64,000 nucleotides of DNA from Tetranychus cinnabarinus (Eukaryota > Arthropoda > Arachnida > Trombidiformes > Tetranychidae). Positions 34,915 through 44,800 of this stretch are shown in pieces (position 1 is the first letter of the stretch; the number at the start of each line of letters is the position of its first letter). The DNA is taken from positions 1,054,001 to 1,118,000 of the forward strand of contig WHVY01000001.1 in assembly GCA_022266195.1 (NCBI GenBank). Direction: 5' to 3'. The translations under genes were made by a program, and so were the position numbers. The notes under the pieces were generated by a model, which searched no databases, was not told the origin of the DNA, and saw only the letters and a list, made by a program, of their open reading frames with translations.

Positions 34915-35399
34915 TAGTTTGGTTTCAATTTTGCGATAAAAATTTGTTGTTTTAACTTTTACATTGTACTGGATGTATGGATTAGGCAAACACAAAAGAA
35001 AGAAACGCAAAAATTTGTAAAAATCGAAATCAAAAGAGAATTGTCGTTTTTTGGAATTATATTTATCATTCTTGTTTGAATGTATTGTGCAACATACAAC
35101 TAGGTCAGACGATCGCTCGCCGAAATCGGAGCGTTTTTAACAGATTGTTTCTAACGTATTTTTCAATGCGATGTTCTGCAAAATCAATGTCAATCAAATC
35201 AATCAATCAATCGTATTTGTTGAAATAAACATTTGGCGATTTTACAGAGCCAAATTTAAGCCGCTAAATGTTGTCCAGTTGTCCGCTAAAAGTTGTAACC
35301 CATGAACTCATGATTTGAAAATTACAAAATTGCTGAATTTTGATCTTATTGTTAGTTCATCTAAGTATCACAAGTTAGCATTTTCAAGTCTTTGAACAG

Positions 35400-35649
35400 T
35401 AAATTTTCGATGGAATCAGTACCGTGAGTTCCAGAGTTGCATCTCAAGGATTGACTATTGATGGCTAAATTTATGAAGTCAAACGATTTCATTTTTTCTC
35501 TAACTTCTAACACATCATTTCAGGCATCTATAATTCAATCTTTAATCTTCCTAACTTTACGTACCCATCAGTACTTTGAACACAACGATGAGTATCCGCA
35601 TTTCGATGCTATATGGCCTGTTACCAAGCATGATATTTTCGAGAACTAA
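35400..35649 (+). pseudogene. Possible decayed gene fragment
   Basis: The 3' half has coding-like mixed composition in a frame ending TAA at 35,647-35,649 (FEHNDEYPHFDAIWP and KHDIFEN). A plausible donor (GTGAGT after CAGTACC at about 35,423) and acceptor (TTTCAG, about 35,519-35,524) bracket a possible intron, but joining them meets a stop, and an overlapping frame is open for 17 codons before a TGA. This looks like a broken exon pair rather than a working gene. The family is not recognised, and chance cannot be ruled out. Confidence 0.2.
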
Positions 35650-36271
35650 TTTGTGCATTTATATGCATGATAAGCTTCGAAAAATTAAACTTAAAGACAG
35701 GAGGTGCTGATGCCAATGCAGTTGTTCGTAGCATATCAAACATTTAGAAACAAAACATATATTTATGATAACCCAATATTGTAGCCACAAATATATGTTT
35801 ATTGAGGTAATCAGTTGGAGAAAAGTTAACATGAATGTATAGTGAAGTTGAAAAGTGAGCACAGTAAAAATAAGGCATTTTTTCAAATTTTAAATAACTC
35901 CAGCATGGTATTTCTATGCAAAATTTAGCTACTTTTCATGGTTTTTGTCATTTCGCTAGCTATTTTCTCATTTGCATTCCTTAAACCGAGGGATTTTTTC
36001 AAGAATGATAATTTTTTAGCGGAATGGTGATGTTTTGTAACTATCCAAATGCCCGTCGATTAAACACTCAAGGTTAAAGTTCAATATCCAGTCATTAGTA
36101 GTAGTCAGTAGTATTCAGTCATTAGATATCATGGTTACAAAAAAAATTGTCAACGATGTTTCAAACTTTTTTCCGTGTTTTGAGCCATAATTTGATGAAA
36201 ATTGATCATATCATGATGAACATTTGTGAAAATAATGAAACCTCAACCAAAATTTCATTCTAACCTTCAAA

Positions 36272-36313
36272 TGACCTCTAGAGGTCAAAGGTCAGATTCC
36301 CGAAAAATGACCT
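36272..36313. promoter_or_regulatory. Cluster of AGGTCA half-sites including a perfect DR1
   Basis: TGACCT at 36,272, AGGTCA at 36,282, A, AGGTCA at 36,289, and TGACCT at 36,308. AGGTCA-A-AGGTCA is the textbook direct repeat with 1-nt spacing bound by RXR/USP and HNF4-type nuclear receptors. The first two sites also form an inverted pair. Four half-sites within 42 bp in AT-rich DNA is notable, but no regulatory function is shown. Confidence 0.35.
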
Positions 36314-36604
36314 CCGATGGCCTCGAAAATTCTTTCAGCACATCTTCTCAAATAGAAAACATATCATAGCAAGTTTCAAGTGTTTCGCGCGAATGGTTTG
36401 GGCTGTACATCGACGTAAAGAAAACGAAAAGACGTTTTTCAAAATGGCTAAACTGAAGTATAAATCTTCACTCCGTTTCACTACGCTCCGATAATTACAG
36501 GGATAAATTTTGATGGTGCTGGGTCGTTGTGGTAGGTTTTTATTAATAAATTGGCTACAGTAATAATTTTTTTTTTATTCAATCAAAGTGACTCGATAAG
36601 GAGA

Positions 36605-37742
36605 TTAAATACTTGCTTCAAACAATGATGGTAATGACAATACAAATGTTAGGGTTGCAGAGGCAAGTGATGTTACAAAAGTCGGTGTTATTAAAGAGAT
36701 TTTGAGAAATGAAAAGCCGACATTCGATTGTCCAATACGATCGAGAAAAAGATGAATCTGAAGTGGAAAAATAGAAACGAAAGAAAGTGAGATATAGTTT
36801 TTAGGTCAATACAAGACTTACCTCATTATTGACTTGGAATGGATTCTTTCCATATGAAAGTGAATAAAGTTCATCGAAATTTTTGTAGGAAAGATAATGA
36901 ATGTATATCATGTTCCAGGTGACGAATAACAAGATAGAGATTCGCAGTACAAAGCGCATAAATCCAATTAAACTGAACATATTCCAAACTTGGACAAAGA
37001 AAATAAAATTTGAAATTATGTAGAAGGCGAAGAAACTAGCTATTGGATATTTATGAAACGAATCCATTTTCTCTGTTATTACAGCAGCAATGCTATACAT
37101 TGAACGCACTTCTCGAATTTTCTCGATGGTCAAAGCACGACTGTCAATATTTTTAAGCAAACGAATGTGCTCTTCAACAGTAAACCAGCATGCATGAATG
37201 TGGAGACAAGATTCAACAAGAAATTGAAGGTACAACGGATAAGTACAAATAGCGAGTACACTGAATAGACCTAAAACTAAGCTTCTCCCGAAATAAACAA
37301 AGTCTTTTGATTCGTGTAGAATCTGAATAGACTTATGCAAAATGAAAATCAGGGTAATTAGGAATGTCATGGCGAATAAACACGAAAAAAGACGACGAAT
37401 TATAGTTAGATGACGATGAACTCTCGCGTTTTCCAGATTGCATCTCGTTTGATTTTCAAATGAGTCAATCAACTCGGTATATCGCCATCGCTTTGAGCGT
37501 AATGTCACAATCCAAAGTACTTGCTAATCCAAATTTGCATGACGAAAGAATTGCATAAAACTTTCCATTCCATTGCTTGTCTTGGCCGCCAAAAAATCGA
37601 AGTACAACATGTAAATGGATGCACTAATGAGTAGAAAATGCATGAAGTAAAGCTTTTTGCCTTCAAGTCGTATCATCCATGCAAGTAGACCGATGGGTTT
37701 AGGACTAGAGGAATGTCCAACAAGAGTAGTGATTCGATACAT
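36605..37742 (-). pseudogene. Gustatory-receptor-type chemoreceptor, copy 3, one in-frame stop
   Basis: Same layout as its neighbours: exon 1 is 37,742-36,822 (307 codons), the 64-nt intron has GTAAG and TTCAG borders, and exon 2 is 36,757-36,605 (50 codons plus TAA). Every other part is open and conserved, including HIHACWFTVEEH, KIREVRSMYSIAAVITEKMD and SLSYGKNPFQVNNE. Codon 73 (37,526-37,524) is TAG, at a position that is Ser in copies 1, 2 and 4 (HANLIS or HANLSS). It is a point nonsense change; alignment across it needs no gap. Called a pseudogene on that single codon. Alternatives are a segregating null allele, a sequencing error, or programmed read-through, since the codon is followed by CAA. 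Confidence 0.7.
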
Positions 37743-37970
37743 AGTGTCGAACAAAGATTACTGCTTGGATTAAATATTTATAATCTTGTAATTTAATAGA
37801 TCAGAAAAGGAATAGCTATGACATGATTTACTTGAAAGCGTCCGACGAAATTGAAGTTCGCATTTGCGTATAATTACAGATCGATGAAAGAAATGCAATA
37901 CTTCTCAACTCCCAATCAATTATTAATTTAATAAATGAAAACTAGACACTAATCAATCGATTATAAAAGC

Positions 37971-37979
37971 TTTATATTT
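37971..37979 (-). promoter_or_regulatory. TATA-like element upstream of receptor copy 3
   Basis: Minus-strand CCAAATATAAAG about 230 bp upstream of the copy 3 ATG, matching copies 1 and 2. Its retention alongside the nonsense codon suggests the copy has not been broken for long, or is still transcribed. Confidence 0.38.
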
Positions 37980-38076
37980 GGATTCAAGCTGTTCAATTCA
38001 GATTCAATTTTTATTTTCATTCAAAAATGATCTTTACGTCAGTTTGGTCAGAGCCATTAGTCAGACTGGTGTTATA

Positions 38077-38244
38077 CAGCTTAGAAAATTAAGTTTCGCC
38101 CATCAACATTTAAAGATACGCATCTGGATTGATAAGACTAGTAAATCAATTGTAAAATCAATGGAGATTTTGATTAAAACTAATCTTATCGATTTAGATG
38201 CGTATCATTGAAGCTTGATGGGCGAAACTTAATTTTCTAAGCTG
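38077..38244. mobile_element. Tc1/mariner-type MITE
   Basis: A 168-bp element bounded by TA (38,075-38,076 and 38,245-38,246). The left end CAGCTTAGAAAATTAAG and following bases are the exact reverse complement of the right end for about 31 bp. A looser inner inverted match (GATACGCATCTGGATTGATAAGA against TCTTATCGATTTAGATGCGTATC) extends the hairpin across most of the element. It has no coding capacity and would need a transposase from elsewhere. It is inserted in the duplicated 5' flank of copy 3. Confidence 0.85.
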
Positions 38245-38247
38245 TAT

Positions 38248-39333
38248 TGCAAATTTCAATGTTAAAAACAGCTTTGAAAGTTTCCAGAAAAGTCTTTGTC
38301 AAAAAACACGATCAATGAGATAAAAAAATAAAATAAAATCTGGTTCTAATCAAGAGAACAAAAATGGAATTCAAGCTCGCACTTCCCAGTCAACTCGAGT
38401 CTTGTGGTGCAAGCAAACCAAAGCGTAGAACCAGCTATTATTTGGAATTAGGTGTGTGCGGCAGTGGCATACTGTTCGCGTATAGCGCGAATTACAAACC
38501 ATTTACCGGTTGTTGCAAAATTCATGTCTAGCATTTTTCGTGAATAACTTTGCAACCGATAGAGATATTGCAAAAGGGTTTTTCATTATCAAATTTTCTT
38601 AGGTTTTCATTTGACTACGTGCTCTTGCTAATTCTCGCGGAAAATGCAAAAATTGTTTCAAAATGAAAAATTTGAGAATACATATTTTTCTATCAACGTT
38701 GCAGCTGCGGCTTCGTTGCAGGTTGGTCTTGACTTTTGTGGAACTTGGCCAGTTTCGTTCAGTGACTTTGATGTGTTCTTTGATTAGATAATATCTTTTT
38801 ATAAAAAATGTGCAATCTTGTCCGCTAAAATTGACCCTTTTCAGAATTCGAATTTTTATGCAGAAACTATTGAAAAGCTAAATTTGGTGAAGATACCTAT
38901 CACAGTTAGTGAGAAAAGGTCAATAATATGCTGTAAATAACTTTTGCCTCACCCGTTATTTGATTACATATTCATGTTGCAAACTACACTTGTTTACAAT
39001 ATTTCATCTACAAGAGAGGAAAGACAGAAAGATGAACTTTGCTGGAAATAGCAGCATTTGTTTCATTGAAAGATTTCTCGAAAGGTATTCGAAAGGTATT
39101 CGATGAGTTCAAAGTTCTAACTTCGATTCAATTTGTTGAGTTTTAATTTGTTATTTTATTTTTTAGCTTGCTTCATCGACGATGATTTTTCATCAAGAAT
39201 TTGAGTCTTTAAAAGTGGATTGAATTTATTGTATTCAGTGAAAAAAAATTTGCAATCATTCGTGATGGTTGCAAACATCAATGACATTAATAACATTGTA
39301 TTTGCTCAATCGAAGTGACTATACATAAAGAAA
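38248..39333. other. Spacer between receptor copies 3 and 4
   Basis: About 38,250-38,370 is the remainder of the duplicated 5' flank of copy 3 (shorter than in copies 1 and 2). From about 38,400 to 39,250 the sequence is unrelated to the other units and less AT-biased (GGCAGTGGCATACTG, CGCGTATAGCGCG), perhaps transposon debris. No open frame of note. The 3' flank of copy 4 begins at about 39,250. Confidence 0.55.
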
Positions 39334-40466
39334 TTAAATAATTTCTTCAACCAATGATGGTAATGACAATACAAATGTTAGGGTTAATGAGGCAAGTGAT
39401 GTTACGAAAGTTGGTGTTATTAAAGAAATTTTGAGAAATGAAAAGCCGACATTCGATTGTCCAATGCGATCAAGAAAAAGATGAATCTAAAATGGAAAAA
39501 TAGAGAAGAAAGAAAAGTATAAATCGCTTAGCTCGATAAAGGACTTACCTCATTATTGACTTGGAATGGATTCTTTCCATATGAAAGTGAATAAACTTCA
39601 TCGAAACTTTTGTGCGTAAGATAATGAATGTATATCATGTTCCAGATGACGAATGAAAAGATACTGAATCGCAGTATGTAGCGTGCAAGTCCAATTATAC
39701 TGAACTCAGTCCAAACCCGGACAAAGAAAATAAAATTTGCTATGATAAAGAAGGCGGAAAAAATCGCTATTGGAAATCTAAGAAACGAATCCATTTTCTC
39801 GGTTATCACAGCAGCAATGCTATACATTGAACGCACTTCTCGAATTTTCTCGATGGTCAAAGCTCGATTATATTTAAGTAATCTCATGTGCTCTTCAACA
39901 GTGAGCCAGCATGCATGAATGTGGAGACAAGATTCAACAAGAAATTGAATGTACAACGGATAAACTGGAATAGTTAATACATTGAACAGACCAAAAGTTA
40001 AGCTTTTCCCGAAACGGAAATAGTCCTTTGAATCGTAGAGAATCATGAGAGGTTTATAGAAAACAGTAATCAAGATACTCAGCATAACAAACGCAATGAA
40101 ATAGCACGAAACAAGACGACGAATTTTAGTTAGGTGACGATGAACTCTCGTATTGCCCAGATTGCATCTCGTTTGATTTTCAAACAATTCAATCAACTCG
40201 ATATATTGCCATCGCTTTGAACGTAATGTCAAAATCCAAAGTATTTGTGAACTCAAATTTGCATGGCGAAAGATCAGAAAAATTCTTTCAATTTTATTGC
40301 TTGTCTTGGTTGCCAAAAAATCAAAGAATATCAAGTAGATAGATGCAAAGATGAGAAGCAAATTCATAAAGGTTAGCTTCGTGCCTTCAAGGTTCACCAT
40401 CCATGCAATTACACCGATAGGTTTAGAACTCGAAGAATCTCCAACCAGGTTAGTAATTTGAGGCAT
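39334..40466 (-). CDS. Gustatory-receptor-type chemoreceptor, copy 4
   Basis: A predicted 356-aa membrane receptor, intact. Exon 1 is 40,466-39,549 (306 codons from ATG CCT CAA), the 62-nt intron has a GTAAG donor and TTTTAG acceptor (phase 0), and exon 2 is 39,486-39,334 (50 codons plus TAA). It shares PIGVIAWMVNLEGTK, HIHACWLTVEEHMRLLK, KIREVRSMYSIAAVITEKMD and SLSYGKNPFQVNNE with the other copies. It lacks two residues in the loop after RLLK (YNRALT against NIDRRALT) and ends EEII rather than EESI. It is the outermost copy at the upstream end of the array, and its TATA-like block is the most degenerate. Family call by pattern; ligand unknown. Confidence 0.76.
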
Positions 40467-40681
40467 AATGTTGAACAAAGGTTAGTTAGTCTAATTAGTT
40501 ATTAACGATCAGTAATGAAATGAATTGCAGTCAAAGCGCATAAGATCAAAGTGGACATTAACTAATTGAAGTGCGCATCTATTATAATTGCAGATCAATG
40601 AAAGAAATACAGATTTCTCAACTCCCAATCATTCATTATTTTAATAAATAAAATTATTTGATTGCAATCGATTTCAAAAGT

Positions 40682-40690
40682 TTTTTATTT
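40682..40690 (-). promoter_or_regulatory. Degenerate TATA-like block upstream of receptor copy 4
   Basis: The position homologous to the TATA-like element of copies 1-3 reads CCAAATAAAAAAC here, so the TATAAA core is altered. If the block is a real promoter, copy 4 expression may differ from the others. Confidence 0.3.
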
Positions 40691-40963
40691 GGACGCATGC
40701 CGTTTCATTCGAATTCAATTTTTACACAAAAATACTATTGACGTCAATTTGGGAAAGCAAAGACAAAAAACTGACCTCAACTCTCCATAAGCATTAGATT
40801 TTATGATTCAACTTTCCATGTGTTACAAAAGCTTTGAAAGTTTCCAGACAAAGTATAACAATAGAAGCAACAGCATGATCCAATGACGAATGAAGAAACT
40901 GTTCTTAGATAACTCATTCATTGTGGTAAATCTGCAAATGATATTCAAAACGATATCTTTATA

Positions 40964-41847
40964 TTAGGGGTATCAAAAAGTCCCGGGGTTTCGTATGTTT
41001 TTCAGATCATTCATGGTAACTATCTAAGTAAATCTCTTCATTCACATACTTAGGCTACTAATCTAGAAGGATAGTGATCTAGGTCAAACAGGTACCATTC
41101 AGGGGACTTCGAAGCAAAAAGCTACTTTTTGGCTCCCATTTTCTACTCTAAGGTTTTTTCTGTCTTTTCTGTTGGATACATTTCGCATATAAAAAGCAGA
41201 AAATATAGCTGGAGAACATGTCTAAAGAATAGGGTAGATTGGTAGCTATTGCATGACCTGAAATTTTATTTGCGCCATGTTTTCTGCGACAATGAGAAAA
41301 AACGATTCATCGACATTTGTAAACTTTGAAAAACTCATGTTGCTGAGAGCTTTTGCAAAGGCAAATCATTCCATTAATACTGATTGCGTGGTATCATTGG
41401 AAAGATTGTACATTGAGGTTGACGTTAGAGTTGAAATTGTTCGATTATATTCAATGACCTTGGAATAAAGGCCATTAATCCACGTACAGTCGATTTCATG
41501 GAAGTGGCCTGAATTCAACTATTCAAAATTCTATTTACTGCAGAATTTAAATTCTCTATGGAGCCAATTTATTGTTTAGGACCTAAGGCATCTGTTTCCG
41601 TTCAAAAAAATCAGTTCAATTGTCATTTCTTCAGTGCATAACATTTTCTTTTTACAAAATTCACTCATTAAGCTGTATTGGACGGGTTTGATTATGATCT
41701 TTCCCGAACAAAAAATGAACAAAAATGAATCAAACTTAGATACTTTATATTACGTACCTAAGGTACCTAAGCTATGCATAGACGACATTAAGATCAATGG
41801 CTGACTCAAAAAACATACGAAACCCCGGGACTTTTTGATACCCCTAA
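40964..41847. mobile_element. Non-autonomous mariner-like element
   Basis: An 884-bp element with 39-bp perfect terminal inverted repeats starting TTAGGGGTATCAAAAAGTCC, flanked by TA at 40,962-40,963 and 41,848-41,849. TTAGG-type ends with a following AGTCCCGG are typical of mariner. It is shorter than the roughly 1.3 kb of an autonomous mariner, and the only open frame of any length inside (about 41,277-41,468, plus strand) shows no DD34D transposase motifs, so it is probably an internally rearranged derivative. Perfect ends suggest relatively recent movement. It lies about 0.5 kb beyond the ATG of copy 4. Confidence 0.85.
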
Positions 41848-41849
41848 TA

Positions 41850-44800
41850 AAAGGTTATTTTCTTATTATTTTTTTCTGACTGGACATTAATTTTAAATCG
41901 ATAACATTTAGAAATGAAAAATAGTCTGAAAGTCCCATTTTCTGATGTCCCACTTTTTTTACATAAATATCGCCACTCAAACATTTTTCAGTCAAACATG
42001 ACCATTGCAGAAATAACTGTATTCTAGCATTCTGATCTCATGTGAAAGGTACGAATGTTGATGTTTTCGTTGCTGGAAACAAGATTCAGATTAAAAAGCT
42101 ATAGAACTACTCTAATTTTAATGGGCTCATTGAACGACAATAAACTATACGTTAAACAGCTTCTGAATGTAATATCAAACATTTCTTACTCTCAAAAGAA
42201 TTAATCAGATAATCAAAGTTAATTGCTCAATATCCAGCCGAACTTGTAAGGTCATTTTATTAAGCAATTTGTTTTTCCACTAAAACTCAATTTTCTTGAA
42301 TAATCTTGGGACTAAACTTGTTGTGCAAACTTTGAGATTGGCTAATATTCAAATGGAAAAGACAATGTTGTTTCAATTAAACCTTTATTAACCAGTAATG
42401 TTAGTTATTAACCTTTTCTTCCAGTCATTATAATCACCTTGAATATTCAATAATTAACTTGGTGAGCTGTTAGAACTCGAATAGTCCCAGTTGCCTAAAC
42501 ACGTCTCTATTATTCATCTGGACTATACGTTAGTACAAGCTTGACGATGATAAAAATAAATCTTAATCAACAGTAATGATGAAATTATTTTCGATTAATA
42601 ATTGAACACAATTGTTTACTAGTCTTTTGGATTGAGTTAAAGGTGAAAACATGATTCTCACAGATACTCAGAGAATGTTAGAATGAAAATAGGATAAAAT
42701 TTCGAGTATATCGATAGCTTTTCATCCAGTGGTGGCGAATGAAATGTTTCCCCTTCTCAAGTTTAACTCCTCAGTGATGGTGAGTGCTCAATGATGTTGT
42801 GCAAAACAACATGGAATAATGAAGATGATTAAAGTGAAAAAGTTTGGCATTTAAATTCATTTCATCACTTAATCATTAGATTTACCCATTTTCATAATGA
42901 AAAGGTTGAGAATAGAATAATTAAAATGAATAAAGATATTGTTTCCATCGGTTTAATGGCTAATAAACTGATAACAGAGTACAAATGCACTGAAATGATT
43001 CATGATAATGAGAATGAGAATGAGATCAATTAAAGATAATTTTAACTAATTACAATGTATATTGGAAAAGGAAAGAGTAGCAATATTTTAGTCGATTCCC
43101 TATTCGATGAAACAGAATGAACTGTTTATGGGAAATGAAGCAAAATTTTAATGACTTTATGTTCCTTTTTGATTATTTTCTATTTTTTGGTTCAATTTGA
43201 ATTCTTCTTGTATTAGAACAGAACAACAGAATCTGTTTCTCCAACCAAACTCTTAAGCTATTAAATAACTGTTTAAAGCGATTTTTCGTGGAGAAAACTT
43301 TGAAAAACTTTTCATTTTCATTGTCTTGCATGTTGAACTGGATGATACGCAAATAATACAACCTGAAACATTATCCAATATGTAATATCAGATTAGTTCT
43401 AGTGATCAACAGTCAATTCACTTTGATTAACATTTATACAAACAAGTTATCAATTGACAGCGATGCTCTTTTCACACTCCAATAAGTATTGAACGTTAAT
43501 ATGAAACTAATAATTAGGATAAAGCAATAAAGAGTATTGTCCAAACATGAAGAGATGAGAAGCAAAATAAACATAAGACAAGGAAAAGATACATTACAAT
43601 GAAAAGAATGCATTTTTCTGCATATTTGACATTACACTTTGTTCATGCTGATATTAGATGCTCGAAAAATGGTTATTCTTGCTTAACTTAACCTGAGATG
43701 GATGAAAACTTGGGTTACTCTCTGGGTCTTAGATCAGGGTACAGGGGAAAAAAGTTTAGCTTATTTTTACCAAGTTGTGCATCGAAATTCAAATTTTGAC
43801 GAAAAAACTGCGATTTTGTAGCTGTAAATCATGTTCTGAGCGATGTGAAGTTGCTATCTTTTTGGCATGTTAGATGGGACCTTTTGTGACCTCATCTTGT
43901 TACCATTAAATGTTGACTGTTAATGAGCTTCTAATTTTATACTTGAAAATGAAATTCTCAGGAGAATGTTTCAAGAAGCATTTTACCACTTTTATCAGCA
44001 TAACCATGAACTCATTTTGTGTATAGTTTAATTTTCCAATTACACTAATTTTCATCCTCTTTTCATTCACATTTCATTTCACATGAAACATTCGCAAATA
44101 TTTTGATATTGATCACATTTAGAACTTTTAATAGCAGACAGAATAGAGTGTGTTTTGATTATTCCCAAATGAGTTTCATGAGACTAAATGAACAATAGAA
44201 GCAAGTGGTTAGGCAATAATGTAAAATGTTTCAAAAGACAGGCAAAGTTCAAAATTTTAATGTTGAATTATTGATCAGCATGTAACTCAATCATACTCAG
44301 GTAACTTTATTCAATTATCAGTTAAGATGACAAGAGTCTGGGAATAATTTTCACCCAAATTTCTAATCATTAAACAGATTAATTTGAGTGCTTTTCATTT
44401 TACTCTTGCTTTTTAATCAAACTTATTATCCTGATCAACTGACGTGGAACAGACAAAATAGTGAAACGAAAAACTTTCGAAATTTAACAAAAGATCTTTT
44501 GAGATACTTTCTAGACTAAATCAAGCAACAGTTGAACTAGCCTTCGAATCAACTTGAGTCTAATTTTCTTTCAATCTTGACTTACCTTTTGATTCAGCTT
44601 CAGTACATATTACCGGACAAAATTAGAGACTACAGAAATCAGATTTTTTCTGTTGCTACACTTATGAATTTATGGCACTTGATGGATGGAAATAAATATT
44701 AGAAATTCGATTTCGATTGCAGTTCTGACAAGAAATTTTTCCTTAATTTCTAAGTTCAGAACATTTTTCAATATTTATTCCCTTTTCGTTACACAATGCT

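Larger units (their letters stand above)
34917..36604. other. Spacer between receptor copies 2 and 3
   Basis: About 34,917-35,100 continues the duplicated flank of copy 2. From about 35,100 to 36,488 the DNA has no partner in the other units, is less AT-biased, and may be transposon-derived or decayed genic sequence (see 35,400-35,649). It contains a nuclear-receptor-type half-site cluster at 36,272-36,313. From about 36,489 the duplicated 3' flank of copy 3 begins. Confidence 0.55.

Noticed and set aside
37978..38211. 77-codon plus-strand open frame
   Set aside because: It spans the boundary of the MITE and receptor flank and starts at a non-ATG codon; it is a by-product of the inverted repeat.
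42730..42779. Possible 50-nt exon between a CAG acceptor and GTGAGT donor
   Set aside because: Too short, weak acceptor, and no flanking exon or gene on this strand.
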